Assembly (NCBI GenBank): GCA_913052075.1
Contig: CAJXDD010000031.1
Coordinates: forward strand, 1-18,501
From: UBA9926 sp913052075
GTDB taxonomy: Bacteria; Pseudomonadota; Gammaproteobacteria; Pseudomonadales; Azotimanducaceae
DNA length: 18,501 nt
Direction of reading: 5' to 3'
The first letter of the stretch is position 1. Each line of letters starts with the position of its first letter. Positions 1-7,442 of this stretch are shown piece after piece. The notes below the pieces were generated by a model that made no database searches, had not been told where the DNA came from, and worked only from the letters and a program-made list of their open reading frames with translations. Position numbers and translations under genes: made by a program.

Positions 1-329
1 TTTAATTCCTGCAACGCGCGGCTACCAATATCGCGAACCACTTGAACAACCTCGGCTGGACAACGCTCGAGATGACCCAGTATGTCGTCGACATCCGTCT
101 CACTGGTCAGCAACACCGTGCAGAGGCCTTCTGGCAATTCACTCAGAATCTCACTAATCAGCGGATCAGAAATAGGACCAGGCCCCGACGGCATAGCAGC
201 GACTAATCCCAGGGCGTCGGCACCTGCTTGAATCGCACGGCGGGCCTCCTCCACACTTTGGATGCAACAAACTTTAACGAATCGACCTTCACGCGCCGCG
301 ATTCGCACCCTCAATTCGTTTCCATTCAT
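1..329 (-). CDS. TrpF-like (phosphoribosylanthranilate isomerase family) protein, 3' end cut by window edge
   Basis: The first 109 residues of a minus-strand gene are present; the rest lies beyond base 1. The start ATG (327-329) has a GGAG ribosome site 6 bases upstream. The N-terminal strand reads VKVCCIQSVEEAR and is followed by AGADALGLVAAMPSGPGPIS. This matches the beta1-alpha1-beta2 pattern of the TrpF (beta/alpha)8 barrel (usual VKICG...EAGADALGFVF), which isomerises phosphoribosylanthranilate in tryptophan synthesis. The catalytic Cys of the KxCG motif is present (Cys21). However, the following Gly is Cys, the usual SPR phosphate-loop motif is replaced by SGPGP, and the QLHG motif is replaced by QVVRD. 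It may therefore be a paralogue with another job rather than the biosynthetic enzyme. No other trp gene is visible in the window. Family membership is fairly secure; function is not. Confidence 0.72.
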   Translation of the reverse strand, partial: MNGNELRVRIAAREGRFVKVCCIQSVEEARRAIQAGADALGLVAAMPSGPGPISDPLISEILSELPEGLCTVLLTSETDVDDILGHLERCPAEVVQVVRDIGSRALQEL

Positions 330-621
330 CGCCGTCTCCTCACCACCCTCATGCCAAGCCCACCCACCGGTGCGGTTGGAGCTGGCTTTCTTCGAATATA
401 CTCTCCGCCGCGCATTAGACCTACTCAAAAAGTGATCTCAGCGCCCACCTTCGCGCGGCCCGTCTGTCCCAACGAAACTGCTCGTGCAACAAAAAAAGAA
501 AAGCCTTGCTGGAGCGGAGCTGGGTACAAATAAGCCCAGCGCTTAGGGGCAATTCTGGTTCCGCCACAGGCTATTCCTCGACTTTTATTTTTTGGATGGC
601 GTGGGCCAACTCAAACCGCGG
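330..621. other. Intergenic region with a small hairpin and A-tract
   Basis: No convincing gene is seen here. It must hold the promoter of the leftward TrpF-like gene and the end of the leftward Nramp transcript. An inverted repeat GCTGGG (519-524)/CCCAGC (535-540) with a 10-base loop lies downstream of the Nramp stop. A run of A (491-497; T in the leftward transcript) follows about 22 bases after the hairpin. This is too far for a classical intrinsic terminator, so termination here is only suggested. Confidence 0.35.
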
Positions 622-1869
622 TCAAAGGAAACGCTGAACACTCAAATACCCGCAGACCATGGCCGCTAAGACTGCGACCCCACTTTGCCACGCTCGACTG
701 GCGTGCTGCCCCATGATGCTCGTCCGCGCGGCCAGCACAATCAAAATCAGGGCCAGCAAGGGCAGCAGCAACGCGTTTGTGACCTGCGCAATGAGAATCA
801 GCTCTACAGGCTGCTGACTGGTCACTGCAAACCCGGCGCCACACAGCAAGACTAATGCCCAGGTGCTACGAAACAGCCGTCTCGAAGGCTGATTATCTCT
901 GTGAAAAGCGCCCTCAAGGGTAAGCGATGCGGCAAGTGGCGCGGTTAACGCACTGCTGAGCCCTGCCGCCAATAGCCCCAAGGCAAATGCCATCTCCGCG
1001 AACGGGCCAGCGACAGGAGCGAGCTGCGCAGGCAAATCAGACAGCTGGCTTGGCGCTGCCCCCCCTCGGTACAAGTAAGCAGCAGTCACCATGACTGCTA
1101 TCGTCACAATACCACCGATCGCGAGCGATATCGCGAGATCTCGGCGAGCAGCGCTGATCGCTTGGTCGAGCGGCACTCCATCCGCCCACTTACGCTGCAC
1201 AAGCGATGCATGCAAAAAAAGGTTGTAGGGGACGACGGTCGTGCCAATCAGTGCGAGCACAATCCATTCGGACCGGTCACTCGGCGCTGAAGGTAAGAGG
1301 CGAATATCCGCCACCTCTGAATTGAGCACCATGACGACCGCGGACAGACTAAACATAGCCGCCATGAGTGCAACCAACACTACCAAGATGCGCTCGAAGC
1401 TTTGATAGCGTCCCCACAGCAAGAGTAGCGCACACACGAAGGCCAAGAGGATTAACCAAACGCGCAGATCGCCACCGAAAATCAACGCTGCCCCCGCAGC
1501 CGCACCAGTCAGGTTTCCGCCCTCATAAGCGCTATTGCCAACCACAATGGCGAGCCCCACGAGCACTAGGAACCCCCACTTGAATACCGGCTGAGTCACC
1601 GCATCACGCAATATGGTGGTCAGCGCCAAGCGCTTGACGAGTCCGAGTCTCAACGCCATTTCCTGGAGAACGAACGTCATCACTAGCGAGAACAAAAGCG
1701 CCCAGAGCAATGACAGCCCAAACTCTGCGCCGGCCCGACTGGCGGTGAGGATGGTCCCCGGTCCAATAAACGCTGCCGTAACCAAAAACCCTGGCCCGAG
1801 GTTAGCGTGCGCCCTTTCTGCCTGATAACTCATCGCGCGCACAGAGGACGCCAGTGCATGGCTTCGCAA
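622..1869 (-). CDS. Nramp-family divalent metal ion transporter, divergent clade
   Basis: Inner-membrane symporter-type protein of about 415 residues with roughly eleven hydrophobic segments, the usual Nramp size. TM1 carries FIGPGTILTASRAGAEFG (residues 35-51) where canonical Mn/Fe transporters have the metal-binding DPGN. TM6 carries VVPYNLFLHASLVQRKW, with VPYN at 213-216 in place of MPHN. The Nramp fold is clear from the TM6 block and from LLWALLFSLVMTFVLQEMA after TM1. The metal ligands differ from the manganese/iron transporters, so the substrate cannot be assumed. The longest frame starts with TTG at 1869, preceded by AGAAGG; an in-frame ATG at 1833 (protein 12 residues shorter) has no clear ribosome site, and the start is unresolved. 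It begins 17 bp after the P450 stop if TTG is used and is probably in the same transcript. Confidence 0.85.
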   Translation of the reverse strand: MRSHALASSVRAMSYQAERAHANLGPGFLVTAAFIGPGTILTASRAGAEFGLSLLWALLFSLVMTFVLQEMALRLGLVKRLALTTILRDAVTQPVFKWGFLVLVGLAIVVGNSAYEGGNLTGAAAGAALIFGGDLRVWLILLAFVCALLLLWGRYQSFERILVVLVALMAAMFSLSAVVMVLNSEVADIRLLPSAPSDRSEWIVLALIGTTVVPYNLFLHASLVQRKWADGVPLDQAISAARRDLAISLAIGGIVTIAVMVTAAYLYRGGAAPSQLSDLPAQLAPVAGPFAEMAFALGLLAAGLSSALTAPLAASLTLEGAFHRDNQPSRRLFRSTWALVLLCGAGFAVTSQQPVELILIAQVTNALLLPLLALILIVLAARTSIMGQHASRAWQSGVAVLAAMVCGYLSVQRFL

Positions 1870-1886
1870 CCCGCCTTCTCTGACAT

Positions 1887-3029
1887 CTAATTTCCCTCGA
1901 ACCTCAGCGAGAGATGATGGAATCCTCGAAGCAAGTGCGAGGCGACCCGTTCGTTATCGCCGTCACCCCGACCAACGACCGCAAACCGCTCGGTGAGTGC
2001 TTGCATCGCGGCCTTCGCTTCGAGCCGCGCGAGCGGTGCACCAATACAAAAGTGAATACCAAAGCCGAAGGTATGATGTTGAATTTTTTCTCTCCCGAGG
2101 TCGAACTGATTCGCATTCGAGTACACCGACTCGTCTCGGTTCGCTGACCCCATGATGACGTGAACCACATCGCCGGGCTCCAATGCTTTGCCATGAAATG
2201 TGCAAGGCGAGGTCAGCGTACGTCTTAAGAATTGGACGGGACCGTCAAACCGAAGCGTTTCCTCAATGCCCTGCTCGATCAACTTGGGTTGGGTTCGAAG
2301 TTGCTGCCAACTTTGTGGGCGATCGGCCAACACATTGAGAAAATTTCCCAAGAGATTGGTCGTGGTCTCGTTACCCGCGATGAGCAGCAACATGCAGAAG
2401 CCGACGACATCGTGATCCGACAACTGCTTACGGTCGACACTGGCATTCACCACCGCGCTCACAAGATCTGACCCGCCTTGGTCCCGGCGTTCAGGAATCA
2501 AGCTTTGAAAGAACGCGTACATCTCGCCAATCTCGACCTCGCGCTCAGCCAGCGATGCACCCGCGAGTGTTCCGGTTAGCGCATCAGACCACCGCTTGAA
2601 GTCTTGGGCACGTTCAGGGGGGATGCCCATCATTTTGGAGATCACGGCGACGGGGAGTGGAATCGTCAGCGCCTCTACCACATCGACCGATTCCCCTTCA
2701 GGAATCCCATCTACCAAGGACCTCGCGATATCGGCAACCTCATCTTCAATCTCCTTCAGCATGCGAGTGGTAAATGCCTTATTGACGATATTGCGAAGCT
2801 CCGTGTGCCGCGGCGCGTCATCGGTTAAGAGCGGGAGTGGGCCGGTTTCTCCCCCACCCATCGCTTTCGACGAGAAATCACTCGAATGTTTGAGCACGTG
2901 ACGCACATCATCGAATCGGGACAAGATCCATGCGCCGGTCTCCTCATCCTGCCAAATCGGATGATGCGCCCGCCATTGCTCATAGAGAGGATAGGGATTG
3001 TCTAAAATCTCGGGTGTAAAAAACCGCAT
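1887..3029 (-). CDS. Cytochrome P450 (soluble bacterial type)
   Basis: Heme monooxygenase that inserts one oxygen atom into an organic substrate using electrons from a ferredoxin/reductase pair; neither partner is in the window. All family marks are present (numbering from the ATG at 3029): I-helix oxygen-activation motif AGNETTT (218-224), K-helix ExxR (E257-R260), and the heme loop FGFGIHFCIG with proximal ligand Cys328. Length 380 residues and no N-terminal membrane anchor fit the soluble bacterial class. The frame is open to a GTG at 3062, but the ATG at 3029 has AAGGA 9 bases upstream and a typical N-terminus (FFTPEILDNPYPLYEQWR), so I prefer it. The acid of the I-helix pair is Glu rather than the commoner Asp. 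The substrate cannot be told from sequence. It lies directly upstream of the Nramp gene. Confidence 0.93.
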   Translation of the reverse strand: MRFFTPEILDNPYPLYEQWRAHHPIWQDEETGAWILSRFDDVRHVLKHSSDFSSKAMGGGETGPLPLLTDDAPRHTELRNIVNKAFTTRMLKEIEDEVADIARSLVDGIPEGESVDVVEALTIPLPVAVISKMMGIPPERAQDFKRWSDALTGTLAGASLAEREVEIGEMYAFFQSLIPERRDQGGSDLVSAVVNASVDRKQLSDHDVVGFCMLLLIAGNETTTNLLGNFLNVLADRPQSWQQLRTQPKLIEQGIEETLRFDGPVQFLRRTLTSPCTFHGKALEPGDVVHVIMGSANRDESVYSNANQFDLGREKIQHHTFGFGIHFCIGAPLARLEAKAAMQALTERFAVVGRGDGDNERVASHLLRGFHHLSLRFEGN

Positions 3030-3553
3030 CAGAGTCGATCCTTGGACGTTGACCGTTATCACCCTACCCCGGGAGGGCGCCGAGTACCAATTGCGAGGCT
3101 GAGCGGGCGCTAGGAATTGAGCCGTTGCATCTGGACGGACTTTTTTAGTGCTGCCGGAATCCCGAAAGGAAAGCTTCCGCTGCGGTTACCGACTTTTCTC
3201 GCAAACGTATTACACGTGTCTTGCTGAAGTCAGTCCAGCTGTTATTCTGGCTTGAGTGGCGTTAGTTCGACGGCACCACAAAAAGGATCTAACAAGCGGC
3301 GCGGTATCGGATCGAGAGGTAGTGGGCACTGTAACCAAAGACCAGTGAGCAATGAGCAATGAGCAATGAGCAATGAGCAATGAGCAATGAGAAGCGACCA
3401 ATCAAGGGCAGTTTTGATTGCACTCATGAGGTACTGGACTATCAGAGGGCCTTATAGCCGATTGCCGCGCGCTGAGTCAGCGTTATTGAAGCCGCTGGTC
3501 AGTACAAAGCAAATACTAGAATCCAGTCAGATAAGGGTAAGCCGAGCACGATT
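3030..3553. promoter_or_regulatory. Divergent intergenic region between P450 and Rieske oxygenase genes
   Basis: About 520 bases without a credible gene; it must hold leftward signals for the P450 gene and rightward signals for the oxygenase. It contains the heptamer repeat at 3346-3390 and an 8-base palindrome ACACGTGT at 3212-3219. I found no promoter pair with good -35/-10 spacing on either strand. Two short leftward frames of 61-63 codons across the repeat translate to repetitive SLLIAHC-type peptides and are artefacts of the repeat. Confidence 0.5.
3346..3390. repeat. 7-bp tandem repeat, TGAGCAA x 6 plus 3 bases
   Basis: Six perfect head-to-tail copies of TGAGCAA occupy 3346-3387, followed by a partial TGA at 3388-3390. 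There is no mismatch among copies. The array lies 163 bases before the Rieske oxygenase start and about 315 bases from the P450 start. A perfect short-unit array is prone to slipped-strand copy-number change, so it could alter spacing in the regulatory region, though it is outside any gene. Confidence 0.95.
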
Positions 3554-4807
3554 ATGAACGAGCAAGAAATCACCACCCTCAAAGCGTTGATGGAATATGA
3601 AGCCGCACGCACGGCACCACCCCCTTCTTTCCCTTCTTTGCCGGACTTACCCGGTGGACGCTATGTTGATCCAGAATTTTTCGAGCTAGAGATGGGTCAC
3701 CTTTGGCGGAAATCTTGGCTTTTCGCGGCGCATATGGACGAGATTCCTGATCCTGGCTCGTTCATCCTTTGGGAGAACGTGGGTCAGCCCGTCGTCATCG
3801 TGCACAGCGAAACCGGCGTTGTTAACGCCTTCTATAACACCTGCAGCCATCGCGGGGCTCCAGTCGTTACTGAACCCAAGGGCCGAAAACTGCGCTTAAC
3901 CTGCCGTTATCACGGGTGGGTCTATAACCACGAAGGTGAACTGCTGTCGATTCGGGACCCGGAGGATTTTAAGGATCTAGACTTTGGCTGCCGAAGCCTT
4001 GCTAGGGTGCGATGCGAGCGGTTCGGCAAACTCATTTTCATCAACTTCGATGATGACGCGCCGAGCTTGCTGGATTACCTGGGGCCGATCGCCAAGGAGT
4101 GGGAAGAATTTCAATTTGACGAGTGCAGGCTCGCTGCCCGCCATCGCTTTGTATTGGATTGCAATTGGAAGATCGCGATGGAAGCCAATACCGAGGTCTA
4201 TCATGTGAAGAGCATTCATCCCTCCACGGTAGCGCCGATTCTAGATGACCGAAGAAACGTCAACACCCTGTACCCCAATGGTCACAATCGAATGATTGCA
4301 CCTCGGCCACAAGGCGCCTTTGAAACCGAGACGATGCAACAACGTCAAACGATGAACGAAATAGCGTCTGTAGGAGAGATCGCTAGGACCTGTACACAGT
4401 CCTATGGCGTCTTCCCTAATTGGGTCTCACCCCTTAGCCCCTATGCACTGCCGCCGCTCCTATTTTGGCCAAAGGGCATCAATCAATGCGTGTTAGAAAC
4501 TTGGACCCTTGCTCCTGACTGGGGGGACGGACCTGCACCTGACATGTGGACCGAAAATAGTGGTGAACGCCTCGCGCAGGTATTAAGAGAGGACACCGAG
4601 TTTGGAGCGTGGATCCAAAAGTCTGTGGAAAGTTATGGATTCAAGGGGGTACCGCTGTCTTACCAAGAGGCAAGAATCTACTACTGGCATCAGCACGCTG
4701 ACGAAATCATCGGTCGAGAGCACATCCCTGACCATCTTCGAGTGCCAAGCGTGATTGGTGAGGACTGGGTCTACCCGAACGACCCGAGGCGGTCAGCGCT
4801 GGCGTAG
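3554..4807 (+). CDS. Rieske non-heme iron oxygenase, alpha (catalytic) subunit
   Basis: Ring-hydroxylating-type oxygenase subunit, 417 residues. The N-terminal Rieske domain binds a [2Fe-2S] cluster through C97-x-H99 and C117-x2-H120 (CSHRG ... CRYHGW). The C-terminal catalytic domain holds the mononuclear iron site in NWKIAMEANTEVYHVKSIHP: His217 and His222 are ligands, and Asp347 in the later REDTEF stretch is a likely third. The bridging acid between the two iron sites is Glu214, where naphthalene-type dioxygenases have Asp; a bridging Glu is known from carnitine-oxygenase-like members. No beta subunit, ferredoxin or reductase gene is adjacent, so electron partners must come from elsewhere. 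The ATG at 3554 has only a weak upstream CCGAG. The gene converges with the cupin gene (9 bp between stops). The substrate is unknown; aromatic rings and quaternary amines are both possible. Confidence 0.92.
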   Translation: MNEQEITTLKALMEYEAARTAPPPSFPSLPDLPGGRYVDPEFFELEMGHLWRKSWLFAAHMDEIPDPGSFILWENVGQPVVIVHSETGVVNAFYNTCSHRGAPVVTEPKGRKLRLTCRYHGWVYNHEGELLSIRDPEDFKDLDFGCRSLARVRCERFGKLIFINFDDDAPSLLDYLGPIAKEWEEFQFDECRLAARHRFVLDCNWKIAMEANTEVYHVKSIHPSTVAPILDDRRNVNTLYPNGHNRMIAPRPQGAFETETMQQRQTMNEIASVGEIARTCTQSYGVFPNWVSPLSPYALPPLLFWPKGINQCVLETWTLAPDWGDGPAPDMWTENSGERLAQVLREDTEFGAWIQKSVESYGFKGVPLSYQEARIYYWHQHADEIIGREHIPDHLRVPSVIGEDWVYPNDPRRSALA

Positions 4808-4816
4808 GCTTTGATC

Positions 4817-5314
4817 TTAATCCGCTTTACCCGAGCCTGGGTCAGCGTGGATAGGGTCAACCCAATACAGCCCCTCAGGCGGCTCTTCCACCGGGATATC
4901 TAAGTTAACCACCACTGGCTCTTGGTTACTGCGAACCAGCACACATTCGAGCGGCTCGCTGGTGCTGGCGTTGATTTCTTGATGCGGCACAAAAGGAGGC
5001 ACGTAAATAAAGTCACCAGGGCCTGCCTCGCACACATACTCAAGTGATTCACCCCAACGCATGCGAGCCTGACCGCTCACAATGTAAATAATGCTCTCAA
5101 GGTCACCATGATGATGAGCGCCCGTCTTGGCATCGGGGTGTATATGAACTGTTCCCGCCCATAGCTTCTGAGCACCAGCGGTCGCATGATTGATTGCGGC
5201 AGCCCGATTCATACCCTCGGTTTGGGGAGTGTTCACGTCAAGGTGCTGACCGCTCACAACCTTCACACCGTCATAACGCCACTTTCCATTCTCGCTTGTA
5301 CTGTCTTTGATCAT
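4817..5314 (-). CDS. Single-domain cupin protein
   Basis: Small protein of 165 residues with one cupin beta-barrel. Cupin motif 1 is seen as GAHHHGDLESIIYIVSG (metal ligands His67, His69, Glu73) and motif 2 as GDFIYVPPFVPHQEIN (His111). The complete 3-His/1-Glu set predicts a bound divalent metal. Cupins of this size act as small dioxygenases, isomerases or ligand-binding proteins; the exact role is not readable. The frame is open to a GTG at 5365, but the ATG at 5314 has GAGG five bases upstream and removes a lysine/arginine-rich tail, so it is preferred. It is transcribed toward the Rieske oxygenase gene and divergently from sppA, so co-regulation with the oxygenase is not implied by operon structure. 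Confidence 0.85.
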   Translation of the reverse strand: MIKDSTSENGKWRYDGVKVVSGQHLDVNTPQTEGMNRAAAINHATAGAQKLWAGTVHIHPDAKTGAHHHGDLESIIYIVSGQARMRWGESLEYVCEAGPGDFIYVPPFVPHQEINASTSEPLECVLVRSNQEPVVVNLDIPVEEPPEGLYWVDPIHADPGSGKAD

Positions 5315-5435
5315 TCCATCCTCTTTCGCACGGCTCCGTTTTTTAATTTTCGAACTCCGAGACACACATTAGCCGCTAAACCTCGTAAACTGTTGCTTGA
5401 TAATTCTTTCAATCAAAGCTACTGGACCCCCTCCT

Positions 5436-7259
5436 ATGCTGCAATATTTTTTAATGCCCTTACGCTGGCTATGGCGCCTTTTGACTATTTCTCAAACGCT
5501 GGTGTTTGGCCTGCTCGGCCTAGTTATCTTGAGCGGCCTCCTCATGGCACCATTTTCTGACGACACACCAGACATCCCAGACCAGGGCGCATTGGTTCTT
5601 GATCTCCAAGGTGTCTTAGTGGAGGAAAAGACGGCGGTTGATCCCTTGGAATTACTGCAGTCGGGTGAGCGGCCTATGGAGACCCACTTGCGTTCCGTTA
5701 TCAAGGCAATAGAACTTGGCGCCGAAGACGACAGGATCGGTTGGTTGGTTTTGGACCTTGATGAATTTGGCGGCGGCCTCATGCCGCATCTCGAGCGAGT
5801 GGCTGACGCGATCCGTGGGTTTAAGGACTCAGGCAAGCCAGTGATTGCAGCATCGCGTGCCTATAACCAGTCTTCTCTTTTGCTGGCTGCCGAAGCAGAC
5901 GAAATTCTCATGAATGCTGAATACAGCGCGCTCCCTGAGGGGTTTGCCGCCTACCGCACCTACTTCAAGCGTTTACTGAATGACTTCGATGTGAACGTGA
6001 ATCTTTTTAAGGTGGGTAAATACAAGTCAGCGGCGGAGCCTTACTTCAGAGAAGATATGTCACCAGAGGACAAGGAAGCCCGACTGGGATACCTGTCTGC
6101 CTGGTGGAGCGCTTACACGTCCCGTATAGAGGAAGCTCGAGAGCTTGAGCCCGGATCATTGGACCAAGCCCTCGCCAACATGAAAGCGGTACTCGAAGAG
6201 AGCGAGGGAAACCTTGGTCAAGTCGCTCTCAACATGGGCCTTGTGGATCAACTCGTCACCGAAGAGGAAATGCGAGATCACCTCATTAACCTGATTGGCA
6301 GCGAAGAGGACGAAACAACCTACACCGGCGTCAGCTACCAACCCTACCTTGCCCAGCAAATGAACTTCGAGGAGAGCGACGCGGATGCCAAGGTCGCCGT
6401 GATCACAGCAACCGGTGGCATTGTTGATGGCTTTGCTGGCCCTGGCCAAATCGGCAGCTTAAGTCTCGTTGAACGGATCCACCAGGCCGTTGACGATGAC
6501 TCTGTTAAAGCAATTGTTCTACGTGTGAACTCAGGCGGCGGCAGCAAAACCGCTTCGGAAATCATCAGGCAATCACTGCTGGCCGTTCAAGCCGATGATA
6601 TCCCGGTCGTTGCGAGCTTTGGTGGTGTCGCCGCATCCGGCGGCTACTGGATCAGCGCGAGCGCCGATAAAATCTTTGCAGCCAATACCACCATTACCGG
6701 CTCCATCGGCATTTTCGGCGTCATTCCAACCTTTGAGAAGACGCTCGAACGTTACGGAATCACTACGGACGGCGTATCGACAACTCCACTCGCAGGCGCT
6801 GCCAGCATCGAGCGCGGCATTTCACCGGCATTCGCTGAGCTCATCCAAGCCAACATTGAAGCCGGTTACACCCAGTTCATTGAAATGGTCGCAGAGAGCC
6901 GCAGCATGAGTGTGGAGGCCGTTGACAATATCGCCCAAGGGCGAGTATGGACCGGTGCAGCCGCCAAAGAAATAGGACTGGTGGACGAAATAGGCGAGCT
7001 TCAGGCAGCCATTGAAGCCGCTGCTGAACTCGCTGACCTGACAGACTTTGATGTGTGGCACGTTGAACCCGAGCGAACAACGCAAGAGCAAATCATCGAG
7101 GCGTTAACGGCATCCTTCAGTGCCCACTTGCCTCCCAGGCCAGCCACTCTGCTTGGCCGAATTGAGTCAGCGATGCAAGCGGAACTCGAATGGATCGACA
7201 ACCTAAACGACCCCCTCCATGCCTATGCCATTTGCACGGATTGTCCAGAACTGCGCTAG
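5436..7259 (+). CDS. sppA: Signal peptide peptidase SppA, 67-kDa type
   Basis: Inner-membrane serine protease that degrades signal peptides left after secretion; the catalytic domains face the periplasm. The 607-residue length matches the tandem-domain type of Escherichia coli. One N-terminal membrane segment lies at about residues 18-37 (ISQTLVFGLLGLVILSGLLM). The general-base lysine is Lys197 in KVGKYKSAAEPYFREDMS of the first domain. The nucleophile is Ser401 in FGGVAASGGYWIS of the second, giving the Ser/Lys dyad split across the two repeats as known for SppA. The frame extends upstream to a TTG at 5397; the ATG at 5436 is chosen because it gives a normal membrane anchor, though its ribosome site is poor. 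It is divergent from the cupin gene. The C-terminus has an unusual CTDCPELR end with two Cys residues, of no known meaning. Confidence 0.95.
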   Translation: MLQYFLMPLRWLWRLLTISQTLVFGLLGLVILSGLLMAPFSDDTPDIPDQGALVLDLQGVLVEEKTAVDPLELLQSGERPMETHLRSVIKAIELGAEDDRIGWLVLDLDEFGGGLMPHLERVADAIRGFKDSGKPVIAASRAYNQSSLLLAAEADEILMNAEYSALPEGFAAYRTYFKRLLNDFDVNVNLFKVGKYKSAAEPYFREDMSPEDKEARLGYLSAWWSAYTSRIEEARELEPGSLDQALANMKAVLEESEGNLGQVALNMGLVDQLVTEEEMRDHLINLIGSEEDETTYTGVSYQPYLAQQMNFEESDADAKVAVITATGGIVDGFAGPGQIGSLSLVERIHQAVDDDSVKAIVLRVNSGGGSKTASEIIRQSLLAVQADDIPVVASFGGVAASGGYWISASADKIFAANTTITGSIGIFGVIPTFEKTLERYGITTDGVSTTPLAGAASIERGISPAFAELIQANIEAGYTQFIEMVAESRSMSVEAVDNIAQGRVWTGAAAKEIGLVDEIGELQAAIEAAAELADLTDFDVWHVEPERTTQEQIIEALTASFSAHLPPRPATLLGRIESAMQAELEWIDNLNDPLHAYAICTDCPELR

Positions 7260-7288
7260 GCGTATAGCGCCTACTGCCTAAACCCGAA

Positions 7289-7331
7289 GAGGAACCCTGA
7301 TCTAGCGATCCGCACAGCGCTCAGGTTCCTC
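7289..7331. promoter_or_regulatory. Long inverted repeat downstream of sppA
   Basis: GAGGAACC (7289-7296), one unpaired C, then TGA (7298-7300) faces TCA (7321-7323) plus GGTTCCTC (7324-7331), giving an 11-pair stem with a 20-base loop. No T-run follows, so it is not a classical intrinsic terminator. It may protect the sppA mRNA 3' end or act in the leader of the acyl-CoA dehydrogenase. A second repeat CCTGATC (7296-7302)/GATCAGG (7347-7353) shares the CCTGA part and would compete with it. Confidence 0.5.
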
Positions 7332-7442
7332 GCCATTCGCGTCCGTGATCAGGCACCATTCCTCTCGTCTCACAATCTGCGATCGACGCTTGTGTCATGC
7401 GCAATGCTCGTGTTTTGATGCTGAAAACCGAGGAGAAACCCC

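Noticed and set aside
3346..3390. CRISPR array
   Set aside because: Units are 7 bases with no spacers; this is a simple tandem repeat.
3210..3427. Two leftward frames of 61 and 63 codons across the heptamer array
   Set aside because: The products are repetitive SLLIAHC-type peptides made by the tandem repeat itself, with no ribosome site or family match.
5397..5435. TTG start for SppA 13 codons upstream
   Set aside because: TTG with no good ribosome site; the added residues (including three prolines) precede an otherwise normal membrane anchor.
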